Source of the DNA: Burkholderia sp. Leaf177
Lineage (GTDB): Bacteria > Pseudomonadota > Gammaproteobacteria > Burkholderiales > Burkholderiaceae
Direction: 5' to 3'
Assembly (NCBI RefSeq): GCF_001424345.1
Contig: NZ_LMPF01000012.1
Coordinates: forward strand, 1,662 to 65,661
Length of the DNA: 64,000 bases
Numbering within the stretch: the stretch's first letter is position 1; each line of letters opens with the position of its first letter. The notes under the pieces are model-generated. The model saw nothing but the letters and a program-made list of their open reading frames with translations. It had not been told where the DNA came from and ran no database searches. The position numbers and the translations under genes are program-made. This document shows positions 18,595-27,408 of this stretch, piece by piece.

Positions 18595-19514
18595 CACACG
18601 GGGTCCCAGCTGAACACGTCCGCCGATACATCGAGCGAATGAAACGACGACTTCAGCGCGGGAATCGCGTGCTCCGCAATGCTTTGCGGCGTCCACCCTT
18701 CACTGCGATGCACGGACCGCACGGGCCGCGGCTGGCTCATCACAAAGATCTCGTTGTTGCGTACCGCAAAGATCTGGCCTGTGACATCCTGCGCGCCGTC
18801 GCTGCCGAGAAATACCGCGAGCGGCGCGATCTTCGCGGGCGTCATCTGCTTGATCTTCTCGACGCGCGCTTCCTGTTCGGCGGAATCGATCTTGATCGAA
18901 CTGATCATCCGGCTCCACGCAAACGGCGCAATGCAGTTCGAGCGCACGCCGGATCGCTGCAGATCGAGTGCGATGGATTTCGACAGGCCTGCAATGCCGA
19001 GCTTGGCTGCGCTGTAGTTGGCCTGCGCAAGGTTGCCGATCAATCCGGAGGTCGAGGTCATGTGCACAAAGGCACCGGATCCTTGTGCCTTGAACGGCTC
19101 GGCTGCCGCCCGCGACACATTGAATGTGCCGTACAGGTGCACTTTCAGCACCGCGTCCCATTCTTCGTCGCTCATCTTGTGGAAAAAGCGATCGCGCAGA
19201 ATGCCCGCGTTGTTCACTACGCAGTCCACGCGGCCGAACACGTCAAGTGCGTTCTGCACGATATGGCGCGCACCGTCGGCGTCCGCCACGCTATCCGTGT
19301 TCGCGGCCGCTTGGCCGCCGAACGCGGCGATTTCATCGACGACGCTTTGTGCCGGACCCGCACTCTTGCCTTCGCCCTCGAGCGATGCACCAATGTCATT
19401 GATCAGGACTTTCGCGCCGTTGCGGGCCATCAGCAACGCGATATCGCGGCCAATCCCACCGCCTGCGCCCGTCACGATCACAACCTTGCCGTCCATCATG
19501 TCTTGCGTTGCCAT
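18594..19514 (-). CDS. SDR family oxidoreductase
   Basis: The 306-residue short-chain dehydrogenase has the NAD(P) motif TGAGGGIGRD, the NNAGILRD block and the YSAAK catalytic pair (QANYSAAKLG). Size and C-terminal extension resemble the dehydrogenase part of peroxisomal multifunctional enzyme type 2, so it may oxidise (R)-3-hydroxyacyl-CoA. The start at 19514 (MATQDMMDGK) is preceded by GGAG at 10 nt; the frame is open 23 codons further but that stretch is basic and non-conserved. It heads the six-gene beta-oxidation-like operon. Confidence 0.89.
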   Translation of the reverse strand: MATQDMMDGKVVIVTGAGGGIGRDIALLMARNGAKVLINDIGASLEGEGKSAGPAQSVVDEIAAFGGQAAANTDSVADADGARHIVQNALDVFGRVDCVVNNAGILRDRFFHKMSDEEWDAVLKVHLYGTFNVSRAAAEPFKAQGSGAFVHMTSTSGLIGNLAQANYSAAKLGIAGLSKSIALDLQRSGVRSNCIAPFAWSRMISSIKIDSAEQEARVEKIKQMTPAKIAPLAVFLGSDGAQDVTGQIFAVRNNEIFVMSQPRPVRSVHRSEGWTPQSIAEHAIPALKSSFHSLDVSADVFSWDPV

Positions 19515-19607
19515 GCGCGTGCGTCTCCGTCGGTTTTTATTCATTGCAGCTTGCCGCATCGCATCGCGAACGACAATTTGCATATGCTGAAACCCCGGTT
19601 AAGCAGC

Positions 19608-19630
19608 CATTAACCCGTCTTGCGTTAATG
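19608..19630. promoter_or_regulatory. Inverted repeat upstream of the beta-oxidation-like operon
   Basis: CATTAAC (19608-19614) and GTTAATG (19624-19630) form a perfect 7-bp inverted repeat with a 9-nt spacer, about 95 bp upstream of the SDR start. It has no T-tail, so an operator is more likely than a terminator. The adjacent GntR regulator is one possible ligand. Confidence 0.45.
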
Positions 19631-19728
19631 GTGAGACGCGTGCGACGTCATTGAGGCCCGCAACTGGCGGCATCGAAATTACGTTGAGCGTTGAACGTCG
19701 AACGACCCGACTCGACGTGATATGCAAA

Positions 19729-20406
19729 CTAGAAATTGTCCTCGGTCGCGCCGAGCATACGAAGCGCTGCCTTCTCCGCGTTCGCCACATGAAGGCGCGC
19801 GAGAGTTTGAGCGGCATCGGCGTCACGCGCCTTCAGTGCCTTATAGAGCCTGTCGATCTCGCGCAAACTGTGCGGAAGGCGATCCGGCTCCATGAGCGAT
19901 GTCGTGCGAAGGAGGTTCACGCGAGAATAAAGACTATTGAGCACCTCCTTGATCAGCGTGTTGCCGCAGTTGCCCAACAGGACATCGTAGAGTTCCGTTT
20001 TCGCTTTGAGCACGCCATCGCGATTCTGTGCCAACGCCTCCGTCCGCAATCTTTTGGCCCCTTCGCCGAACTGTGCGATCGCTGCATCGCTTGCAATCCG
20101 GGCAAACTCGTAGGCCGCGAAGCCTTCCAGCAGACCACGCAGTGCGTACAACTCGCGCGCATCTTCTTGCGACATCACAGCGACGATCGGCCCTTTATGC
20201 GGGACGCTGCGCACGAGTTTCTCCGCCTCGAGCCTGCGCAACGCTTCGCGAATGGACGTGCGGCTCACGCCAAGCGACTCACATAATTCACGTTCGATCA
20301 GCCGTGTGCCCGGCGCGAAACGTCCGTCCACAATGGCTTGCCGCAGAACGTTTTCGACCTGATGGCGCAGCGTGGAGGGTCTCACCAGGTCAATGTCCGT
20401 CATCAT
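19729..20406 (-). CDS. GntR family transcriptional regulator, FCD (FadR-like) subgroup
   Basis: The 225-residue regulator has an N-terminal winged helix (TRLIERELCESLGVSRTSIREALRRLE) and a C-terminal FCD helical effector domain starting near residue 85. FCD regulators usually respond to organic acids and repress nearby catabolic genes. ATG 20406 follows GGGA at a good distance. It separates the CoA operons from the second catabolic island, and could control either. Confidence 0.92.
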   Translation of the reverse strand: MMTDIDLVRPSTLRHQVENVLRQAIVDGRFAPGTRLIERELCESLGVSRTSIREALRRLEAEKLVRSVPHKGPIVAVMSQEDARELYALRGLLEGFAAYEFARIASDAAIAQFGEGAKRLRTEALAQNRDGVLKAKTELYDVLLGNCGNTLIKEVLNSLYSRVNLLRTTSLMEPDRLPHSLREIDRLYKALKARDADAAQTLARLHVANAEKAALRMLGATEDNF

Positions 20407-20419
20407 GATCGTATTCCCG

Positions 20420-20440
20420 TCAGACAAATTAGAACTCTGA
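20420..20440. promoter_or_regulatory. Possible autoregulatory operator of the GntR gene
   Basis: TCAGA (20420-20424) and TCTGA (20436-20440) form an inverted repeat with an 11-nt spacer, 14-34 bp upstream of the GntR start codon. Position fits autoregulation, but half-sites are short. Confidence 0.3.
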
Positions 20441-20518
20441 TGATACTCGACCGCCCTTGATGCCGGGCTCGGTAGCAATCAGCGCACGCAACGAATGAAC
20501 AAGCGCTTTGACTGCGTG

Positions 20519-21307
20519 CTAGCCACGACCTGCTGCTTTGTTCGCGAGCGCGGCTTCCAGTAGCGGCGCGCCCAACTCCGCGCCGTGAATGCCCGTCGTG
20601 CTGACGATCTCCAGCAACTCCATAAGTTCTTCTGCCGTAGAGCCGTATCGCAGCGCGTTGCGCATATGCAGCTTCAACCCAGGCACATAGAGATGCGTTG
20701 AAGAAGCATCGAATGCACAGTAGATGAATTCCTTGACCTTGGGACTCAACACGCCCGTCTTCCACGGGACCGATGAAAACGCCACGTAGGCTTCGAAAAA
20801 ATCGGGATCGAGTTCGAGCAAACCCTCCCACGTAGGATGCCAGTAACCGCGATTCTTCTCGAACGCAGCCTTCAGGGCCGTTCGCCGTTCATCGAGTGGC
20901 GGAGAACCGTTGCGAAGTCCCTCCTCCTCGAGTACTTCCAGCAGCACCGGCACCCCGACGTTACTCGTATGAATGCCGATCGTGCTGACCAGTTCAAGAA
21001 CTTCCATGAGTTCCTCCGGCGTCGCGCCGAACGCGAGCGCCCGTTCCAGATGATGCGCAACGCCTGGAGCATAAAGCTGTGTCGCACAGGCATCGGCGGC
21101 CAGCGCGATAAACTCGCGAACCTTCGCGCCCAGATGATTCTTCCGCTGAGGAACTTGCGAAAGCGTCACATAGGCAGCGACAAAGCCGGGGTCCAGCCTG
21201 AGCATGCTGTCCCATGCAGGGCTCCAGGTACCGTGCACGCGTTCGAAGTTTTCCCGGATCGAGTGGGCATCGACGTTAGATGCCGGCGGCTGCGGCATGG
21301 AATTCAT
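20519..21307 (-). CDS. Carboxymuconolactone decarboxylase-like protein with two CMD domains
   Basis: The 262-residue protein is an internal duplication: residues about 25-115 and 150-240 align (KVREFIALAADACATQLYAPG against KVKEFIYCAFDASSTHLYVPG; ELMEVLELVSTIGIH against ELMELLEIVSTTGIH). Neither half has the CxxC pair of AhpD peroxidases; only the first keeps one Cys. A decarboxylase, isomerase or lactone role is therefore more likely than peroxidase. It is last in a run cupin - dehydrogenase - MFS transcribed on the minus strand, 45 bp after the cupin gene. Confidence 0.87.
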   Translation of the reverse strand: MNSMPQPPASNVDAHSIRENFERVHGTWSPAWDSMLRLDPGFVAAYVTLSQVPQRKNHLGAKVREFIALAADACATQLYAPGVAHHLERALAFGATPEELMEVLELVSTIGIHTSNVGVPVLLEVLEEEGLRNGSPPLDERRTALKAAFEKNRGYWHPTWEGLLELDPDFFEAYVAFSSVPWKTGVLSPKVKEFIYCAFDASSTHLYVPGLKLHMRNALRYGSTAEELMELLEIVSTTGIHGAELGAPLLEAALANKAAGRG

Positions 21308-21352
21308 TGCGACTGTCCTTGTAGAAAGAAGAATGGGCCAAGCCTTGACGCG

Positions 21353-21745
21353 TCAGCGCGGGGCGCTCACCGGAACATCTTTATCCGCGACTTCCTCCTG
21401 CCATGTCGCCTTGCCGATCGACGTGGCAATGTGAACCATGTAGCTGCTATCGGTCGCACCGTGCCAGTGGCGCTCGTTGGGGCCAATGAACACGATGTCC
21501 CCTTGCCGGATCGATTGCGGCGGCTCGCCGTCCAGACAGATCCAGCCCATGCCTGCTGTCACCTGCAACACCTGGCCCTGCTCGTGCGTGTGCCAGTAGG
21601 TACGGCCGCCGGGTTCGAACATGACCGTGTTGATGGTGACGCCGTCGGTCGCGGGCATCACGGGATCGGCATACACGGTGCCGGAAAATGTCTCGCTGCG
21701 ACGCTCCGATACCGCCCCTTCAGCCCTGCCGTGAAATACTTTCAT
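21353..21745 (-). CDS. Small cupin protein of the (R)-hydroxynitrile-lyase-like group
   Basis: The 130-residue single-domain cupin has metal ligands in YWHTHEQGQ (two His and Gln) and RHWHGAT (third His). This spacing matches manganese cupins such as bacterial hydroxynitrile lyases, and the second block IRQGDIVFIGPNERHWHG is also shared. In many genomes such cupins sit beside CMD-domain proteins, as here. The physiological reaction is not known. It lies 5 bp after the dehydrogenase gene. Confidence 0.86.
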   Translation of the reverse strand: MKVFHGRAEGAVSERRSETFSGTVYADPVMPATDGVTINTVMFEPGGRTYWHTHEQGQVLQVTAGMGWICLDGEPPQSIRQGDIVFIGPNERHWHGATDSSYMVHIATSIGKATWQEEVADKDVPVSAPR

Positions 21746-21750
21746 GTGCG

Positions 21751-22659
21751 TTACCCCTTTGCCTGTTGTCCATCGAATAGCCGCACGCCACCCGACACAT
21801 CGCCGATAGCGTCGACCACGCGGTTACTGATCACGTCGCCGTAACCTAGCGCCGTGCCTAGTCCAAAGCATGCAAGCGGACCCGACGCGTTGAGCGACAC
21901 GACGCCCAGTTCGCGCACACGGTCCACGTACAGCATGACGTCTTTCGTCATCAGCTTGCCGGTGAGTCCGCCTTCCAGATAGTCGCCATCGACGATCTTC
22001 GGGAACCGGTTCAGCGTGGCGAAATTGACACCGCTGCTGCTGTTAAGCACGTCGAGAAGCTTGTGCAAGTCGAGCCCCGCCTTCTTGCCGGCGACCATGA
22101 CTTCCGCGCTGGCTGCAAGGCTGACCGCGTTCAGAAAATTGTTCAGCAGCTTGGTCGTGTGCCCCGCTCCGCTCGCGCCCATGTAGGCGACCTTCGTGCT
22201 GAAAGGCGCGAACGCCCATCCGACAGCTTCGACCGTTGCTTCGTCGCCACCTACCATCAGAGTAAGCGTGCCTTTCTCAGCCGCCGCCGCGCCGCCTGAA
22301 ATACCGGCATCGATATAGCGAACACCGCGCTCTTCGAAGCGCTTCGCCAGGCGAATGGTCGAACTTGCCGAAGCCGTGCTGAGATCGACGACGATCTGCC
22401 CTGCACGGCTGTTCGCGAGCACACCGTCGTCGCTTTCCACGACCGTTTCAACGACCCGGCTATCGGGCAAGGACATCATGATGACGTCGGCGAATGCCAT
22501 CACGTCCTTGATCGAATGGGCGGCTTGCGCGCCGGCTGCATCGATCCTTTCCTTGACCGTGTCGTAGCCTGCGACCGACAAGCCCGCATCGACGAGTCGC
22601 CGCGTCATGCGTCCACCCATGTTTCCAAGTCCGATGAAGCCGACTTTTTCCTTGTTCAT
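21751..22659 (-). CDS. NAD(P)-dependent beta-hydroxyacid dehydrogenase (3-hydroxyisobutyrate dehydrogenase family), copy A
   Basis: The 302-residue enzyme has the N-terminal GFIGLGNMGGRM Rossmann motif, DAGISGGAAAAEKGTL substrate loop and the catalytic Lys in GAGHTTKLLNN. It would oxidise a beta-hydroxyacid or reduce the semialdehyde. It is one of three family members within 7 kb; its SGG loop differs from the others (DAGIS, not DAPVS). It follows the MFS gene by 33 bp. Confidence 0.91.
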   Translation of the reverse strand: MNKEKVGFIGLGNMGGRMTRRLVDAGLSVAGYDTVKERIDAAGAQAAHSIKDVMAFADVIMMSLPDSRVVETVVESDDGVLANSRAGQIVVDLSTASASSTIRLAKRFEERGVRYIDAGISGGAAAAEKGTLTLMVGGDEATVEAVGWAFAPFSTKVAYMGASGAGHTTKLLNNFLNAVSLAASAEVMVAGKKAGLDLHKLLDVLNSSSGVNFATLNRFPKIVDGDYLEGGLTGKLMTKDVMLYVDRVRELGVVSLNASGPLACFGLGTALGYGDVISNRVVDAIGDVSGGVRLFDGQQAKG

Positions 22660-22692
22660 GGAACACCTTCCTGTAGGACAAAAATACGCTGA

Positions 22693-24042
22693 TCAGAAAT
22701 CGACATCTTTCGTTTCCGGGCCCATCAGGGCGCCGATCGTCCCGATGATTCCGCCAACACACAGCAGCGCGACCGACGTCATGCGCAAAGGCATGAATGC
22801 GCTTAGCCAGTTCATATAGAACGCATAGAACGAGGGAATGATCACGGACAAGCTGAAGCCCACGCCGAAACCAGTTGCGCGAACATCGGTGACAAAACGC
22901 TCGTTGATATAGGTCACGATGACACCCCATGGCGACGTGACGAGCACCGCCAGCACGCATACGAGCGCGATGATGACGGGCAGCGACAGGCCGTCCACGT
23001 TGGCCAATACGTACAGCAGCGCGGCGCCGACGGTCGCGATCAACGGGCCTGAGATCGCGAAGAAACGGCGGCGTCCGATCTTCTGCCCGATCATGCCGGA
23101 CGCGGTGTAGCTGAAGAAAAGAACGAAGTACGTGATCATCAATGTCGACGTCAGCTGGAAGCCGGACAAATGAAGCGTCTTGACGAGCAGGCCAGTCGGC
23201 AAAAAGATCGTGACGATGTTCTGTGTGAGCCAGAAGCCCGTCATCATGACCAGCACCTGAAGCAGATTGCGCCCGCTCTTGCCGCGCAGCAGATCGCTCA
23301 GCGGCAGTTTTTCCGCCTTGATCTCCTTCTCGCCGGTCTCGCTTTTCCAGATCTCCGATTCCGCCACCTTGTGGACGTAGTACATCGCGAGAAAACCGGC
23401 AAGCACGGCGCCGAGCACGAACGGAATGCGCCAGCCCCACTGTGCATACGGCGAGTTCATTCCGTTCAGCGGGAACAACGCGAACATTGCCATTGCGACC
23501 ATGTTGATGGTCACGTAGGCAGCGGGGAACCCCGAGATGATGAAACCGCCCACGAAGCCGCGCTGTTCTTTTTTCGAGTACTCGATTGCGAGTGGCATCG
23601 CTCCGGTATAACCCCCGCCGAGAAAGATGCCATCCACAAAGCGCAAGATCACAAGCAGCCAGTACGAGGTGATGCCGATGCTTTCGTATCCGGGCAGCAA
23701 GGCGATCAGCAACGTGATCACGCCGAAGCCGGAGACCGACCAGATCGACGCTTTCCGGCGTCCCACACGATCCGCGACCATGCCGAAGAGCAACGCACCG
23801 ACAGGCCGCCCGATCAGTGTGGTGATGAAGACCAGCGACGCGAGTATCGTTTCCATTCCGGCCGACAGATGCGACGGCTGGAAGAAAGCCAGCACCGGCG
23901 AGAGTACGACCACCGGCAAGTAGATATCGAACATGTCGATAAATTCGGAAAAGAAAGCGCCCTTGATCGCATTGCGCCGTTTGTTTTCTATGGACTGCGC
24001 GTCTGCTGACTGGTCAATACCGTCCACGGTTAACGTTTTCAT
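22693..24042 (-). CDS. MFS transporter (metabolite:H+ symporter type), copy 1
   Basis: The 449-residue carrier has about 12 membrane segments and the cytoplasmic loop motif GMVADRVGRRKA. Its N-terminal hydrophilic stretch and the FFSEFIDMFDIYLPVVVLSP first helix resemble aromatic- or organic-acid symporters. ATG 24042 is chosen because GGAG lies 6 nt before it; the upstream in-frame ATG at 24054 contains that ribosome site. It likely imports the substrate, or an alternative substrate, of the surrounding pathway. Confidence 0.9.
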   Translation of the reverse strand: MKTLTVDGIDQSADAQSIENKRRNAIKGAFFSEFIDMFDIYLPVVVLSPVLAFFQPSHLSAGMETILASLVFITTLIGRPVGALLFGMVADRVGRRKASIWSVSGFGVITLLIALLPGYESIGITSYWLLVILRFVDGIFLGGGYTGAMPLAIEYSKKEQRGFVGGFIISGFPAAYVTINMVAMAMFALFPLNGMNSPYAQWGWRIPFVLGAVLAGFLAMYYVHKVAESEIWKSETGEKEIKAEKLPLSDLLRGKSGRNLLQVLVMMTGFWLTQNIVTIFLPTGLLVKTLHLSGFQLTSTLMITYFVLFFSYTASGMIGQKIGRRRFFAISGPLIATVGAALLYVLANVDGLSLPVIIALVCVLAVLVTSPWGVIVTYINERFVTDVRATGFGVGFSLSVIIPSFYAFYMNWLSAFMPLRMTSVALLCVGGIIGTIGALMGPETKDVDF

Positions 24043-24149
24043 CGTTGTCTCCATCGGTTATGAGCGTTGCTGCATGTTGACTGCTCCACGGCGCTCTCTA
24101 GGCGCCTTCATTTCGATGCGGTGTAAGCGGTGTTATTGCAGTGGATATT

Positions 24150-24545
24150 TCAAGCCGCCGCGTTTTCCGCTTCATAAGCCTTGATCGCTTCGCTCGCCAC
24201 ACGGAACGCCGCGAGCGCCAGCGGCACGCCGCAATAGATTGCCGCCTGCATCAGCACCGAGCGGATTTCCTCTTTGCTGACGCCATTGCGCAATGCGCCT
24301 TTGACGTGCACCGCCAGTTCGTGGTGCTGGCTCATCGCGGTCAGCATGCCGAGGTTCAACATGCTGCGCGTCTTGAACGGCAACGTGGTGTCGCCCCAGA
24401 TATCGCCCCAGCAACTCTCGGTCACGAACTTCTGCATGGGACGGTTGAAATCATCCGCATTCGCCCATGATTTCTCTACGTGTCCTGCGCCCAGTACTTC
24501 CTTGCGGTTTTCAAAGCCCTTGTTGAAGCGATCGTCGTTGTCCAT
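24150..24545 (-). CDS. Carboxymuconolactone decarboxylase family protein (PcaC-like)
   Basis: The 131-residue protein has the PcaC length and layout: ENRKEVLGAGHVEKSW near the start, WGDIWGDTTLPFKTRSMLNLGML and the HHELAVHVKGALRNGVSKEEI block, ending with IYCGVPLALAAFRVA. PcaC converts 4-carboxymuconolactone to 3-oxoadipate enol-lactone. No other protocatechuate gene is present, so it probably acts on a different gamma-lactone or unsaturated diacid of this island. Confidence 0.88.
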   Translation of the reverse strand: MDNDDRFNKGFENRKEVLGAGHVEKSWANADDFNRPMQKFVTESCWGDIWGDTTLPFKTRSMLNLGMLTAMSQHHELAVHVKGALRNGVSKEEIRSVLMQAAIYCGVPLALAAFRVASEAIKAYEAENAAA

Positions 24546-24667
24546 CTTCGAACCTCTCTGGTTAAGTAGTCGTCTTCATCGATACTGAAAATGATCAGTG
24601 CCTGCCTGACTGATTGTGTGACAAACAGCCAATCGAAATTTTTTAGCGTGTTTTTTTTTACAGGCGA

Positions 24668-26098
24668 TCAGGCCGCTCCGTAACCCACCATCGCCTTTGT
24701 TTCGAGATATTCCCGCAGCCCCGCTTCGCCCCATTCGCGGCCATTACCCGAGCGTTTATAGCCGCCAAAAGGCGCGCCGAAGTCCGCCGGCGGATAGTTC
24801 AGGTGCACGCCGCCCGCTCGCAGCGCGCGGCCAACACGGCGGGCGCGTTCTATGTCCGCCGACTGCACATACGCGGCGAGGCCGTACTCCGTGCCATTGG
24901 CAATATCGATGGCCTCTGCTTCCGAGTCGTAACCAATGATCGATAAAACCGGTCCGAAGATTTCCTCGCGCGCGATTGCCATGTCAGGCGTCACGTTGGC
25001 GAACACCGTTGGACGAACGTAATAGCCGTGTGCAATGCCAACAGGAAGACCGGGACCGCCGGTCACGAGTCGCGCGCCTTCGTCGATACCCGACTGGATC
25101 AACGCTTGCACGCGCTTGAACTGGTTCGCGTTCACGAGCGGTCCCAGTTGCGTGGCCGGGTCGTCGGTCGGCCCCGTCTTGTAGGCTTGCGCCGCGCGCC
25201 CGGCGAGTTCGGCGGCATCGTCCATCAAGTGATGCGGCACCAGCATGCGCGTGGGTATGGAACACGACTGGCCCGAGTTCGTGAAGCACGCCGCAACACC
25301 GCGTGTCACTGCTTCGGCGAGATTGACATCGTCGAGCAAGATGTTTGCAGACTTTCCGCCGAGTTCCTGAGCCACGCGCTTGACGGTGTGCGCCGCCATT
25401 TGCGCGACGAGCACGCCCGCACGCGTCGAACCGGTAAACGACACCATGTCGATGTCCGTATGGCTTGCGATCGCAGCGCCGACGCCGGGGCCATCGCCAT
25501 TCACGAGATGAAAAACGCCCGGCGGAACGCCTGCATCGTGCAGCACTTCTGCGAACAGCAGCGCGCTCAGCGGTGAGTACTCGCTAGGCTTGAGCACCAT
25601 CGTGCAACCGGCCGCAAGCGCGGGTCCGATCTTCACCACGATCTGGTTGATCGGCCAGTTCCACGGCGTGATCAGTCCGCATACGCCGATTGGTTCCAGC
25701 ATGACCCGCGTGCTGCCGCGTTGCTCTTCGAACTCGAAGCGTTCGAGCACATCGATCAACGCTTTCAAGTGAGCCGGGCCACGCACGGCCTGTCCGTTGC
25801 GCGCGAAGGTGATCGGTGCACCCATCTCGCGGCGCATGAGTTCGGCGAATTCGTCGTAGCGGCTTTCGTACAGTTCCAGGATGCGCCGCAGTAGCGCGAC
25901 ACGCTCCGCTACGCTGGTCCGGGACCACGCTGGATACGCTCGACGCGCCGCGGCGACTGCGCGGTCTACGTCGGCCGCGCTGCCTAGCGCGAGCGTGCCG
26001 AAGCGTGTTTCAGTGGCGGGATCGACGAGATCGAACGCGGTTGCGGACATGGGCTCGACCCATTTTCCATCGATATAAAACTCGTTGGTATGCGACAT
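24668..26098 (-). CDS. NAD(P)-dependent aldehyde dehydrogenase
   Basis: The 476-residue enzyme carries the ALDH active-site Cys in FTNSGQSCSIPTRM, the general-base Glu in QELGGKSANILL and the cofactor motif FTGSTRAG. It oxidises an aldehyde to the acid, possibly a semialdehyde formed by the neighbouring hydroxyacid dehydrogenases. It is the last gene of the LacI-linked operon, 23 bp after copy B of the dehydrogenase. Confidence 0.93.
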   Translation of the reverse strand: MSHTNEFYIDGKWVEPMSATAFDLVDPATETRFGTLALGSAADVDRAVAAARRAYPAWSRTSVAERVALLRRILELYESRYDEFAELMRREMGAPITFARNGQAVRGPAHLKALIDVLERFEFEEQRGSTRVMLEPIGVCGLITPWNWPINQIVVKIGPALAAGCTMVLKPSEYSPLSALLFAEVLHDAGVPPGVFHLVNGDGPGVGAAIASHTDIDMVSFTGSTRAGVLVAQMAAHTVKRVAQELGGKSANILLDDVNLAEAVTRGVAACFTNSGQSCSIPTRMLVPHHLMDDAAELAGRAAQAYKTGPTDDPATQLGPLVNANQFKRVQALIQSGIDEGARLVTGGPGLPVGIAHGYYVRPTVFANVTPDMAIAREEIFGPVLSIIGYDSEAEAIDIANGTEYGLAAYVQSADIERARRVGRALRAGGVHLNYPPADFGAPFGGYKRSGNGREWGEAGLREYLETKAMVGYGAA

Positions 26099-26121
26099 GA
26101 AAAAGCTCCCAAGGGTCCAGG

Positions 26122-27030
26122 TCAGGATGCGTCGCCCGGCAGCAGGCGATACATCTCCGTGTGATCGGTTGCGGGCGTCGACTGCTTCGCGGCGCTATCC
26201 CACATCGAGGTCACCGTGGTGCCAAGCGTCATTGGATAGCCGACCGTCGCCGACAGCGCTTGCGCGATCTTCAGATCCTTGACCATGAGTTGCAGCGCAA
26301 AGCCCGAGGCGAACGAGCCGCTCAACATGAACTGCTTCACCTTGTTCTCGGACGTGTTGCTGCGCCCGGTCGACGCATTCAGCACGTCCGTCATGACTCC
26401 CGGTTCAATGCCGAAGCGCTCCGCGATATGCAACGCTTCCACGGTCGCGGCGAGGCCAGCCGCCGACACATAGTTGTTCAGCGCCTTCGCGGCATGGCCC
26501 GCCCCTGCAGCGCCGATATGCAGCACGCTCTTGCCCATTGCCTCGAGTACAGGCTTGCAACGTTCGAGCACGTCGGCGCGTCCGCCCACGAGGATCGCCA
26601 GCGTGCCTTCCTTCGCTTTCTTCACGCCGCCCGACACGGGCGCGTCGAGATACGCCAGGCCGCGCGCTTCGAGCGTTGCGCCTAGCGTGCGGGAGCGCTC
26701 CGGTTCCGACGAGCTCATGTCGATCACCACCGCGCCCTTGGCAAGATGGCTCGCCCAGCCACCTGATTCCGGGCTCTTGCTGTCGCCCAGCAACACGCTT
26801 TCTACGATTGCCGAATTCGGCAGCATGGTGATGAGTACGTCGAGCGGCCCGGCGTCGGCGCCCTGCAGTTTCTCCAGCCTCCTGGCCGGCAACTGCGCCA
26901 CCAGCGATTCGGCGCGGGCAGAGTCGGCGTCATCGATCCACAATTCATAGCCCGCGTTCGACAGGCACTGCACCATCGGTGCGCCCATCATGCCCAGGCC
27001 GATAAAGCCGATGCGTTTCACGGATGCCAT
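26122..27030 (-). CDS. NAD(P)-dependent beta-hydroxyacid dehydrogenase (3-hydroxyisobutyrate dehydrogenase family), copy B
   Basis: 302 residues with GFIGLGMMGAPM, DAPVSGGVKKAKEGTL and catalytic Lys in GAGHAAKALNN. Closest in motifs to copy C at 27409 rather than copy A. It lies between a NIPSNAP gene and the aldehyde dehydrogenase with gaps of about 25 bp. Substrate unknown; the family covers 3-hydroxyisobutyrate, tartronate semialdehyde, glyoxylate and succinic semialdehyde enzymes. Confidence 0.91.
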   Translation of the reverse strand: MASVKRIGFIGLGMMGAPMVQCLSNAGYELWIDDADSARAESLVAQLPARRLEKLQGADAGPLDVLITMLPNSAIVESVLLGDSKSPESGGWASHLAKGAVVIDMSSSEPERSRTLGATLEARGLAYLDAPVSGGVKKAKEGTLAILVGGRADVLERCKPVLEAMGKSVLHIGAAGAGHAAKALNNYVSAAGLAATVEALHIAERFGIEPGVMTDVLNASTGRSNTSENKVKQFMLSGSFASGFALQLMVKDLKIAQALSATVGYPMTLGTTVTSMWDSAAKQSTPATDHTEMYRLLPGDAS

Positions 27031-27055
27031 TGTTTAGCCCCTGTTTTCAGCTTTC

Positions 27056-27382
27056 CTAGCGCAACGCGGAAAACGCCGTTGGCGTCAGAAAATGGTTTTC
27101 GATGCGCTCGACAATCGGCTTGTCGGCTTCCGATGCAGCACGCTTCGCGATCCAGTCGGCATCGGCCTGAAACGCGTTCCACTTCTGCTCGCGCTCAGCC
27201 AGGCTCTGCCACTTCACCATGTAGGTCAGCGCGTGATTGCTCGGTCCGATCAGCGTGGTCCAGAACCCGATCTGCTCGATGCCGTACTTCTCGAAGAACG
27301 AAAGCGTCGTGTTCGTGAAGCGGTCGAGCAATGCCGGCAAACGTGTCGGCGCGCAATGATAAATACGCATTTCAACGATCAT
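27056..27382 (-). CDS. NIPSNAP family protein
   Basis: The 108-residue protein has the NIPSNAP dimeric alpha-beta barrel pattern: VEMRIYHCAPTRLPALLDRF, IGFWTTLIGPSNHALTYMVKWQSLAEREQKWNAF. The fold is shared with antibiotic monooxygenases, but the biochemical role of bacterial NIPSNAP proteins is poorly known. Gaps of 25-27 bp show it is an operon member between two hydroxyacid dehydrogenases, implying a role in the same pathway, perhaps as isomerase or chaperone of an intermediate. Confidence 0.88.
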   Translation of the reverse strand: MIVEMRIYHCAPTRLPALLDRFTNTTLSFFEKYGIEQIGFWTTLIGPSNHALTYMVKWQSLAEREQKWNAFQADADWIAKRAASEADKPIVERIENHFLTPTAFSALR

Positions 27383-27408
27383 GCTGTCTCCCTTCGTTTC
27401 AGGTTCGA

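Noticed and set aside
24059-24076. TATG...CATG spaced like the LacI operators, before the MFS gene
   Set aside because: The central six bases do not match AGCGCT and it lies at the ribosome-binding region, so it is probably chance.
24150-24545. Protocatechuate pathway (pcaC)
   Set aside because: No other pca gene lies in the window, so the classical function is not supported by context.
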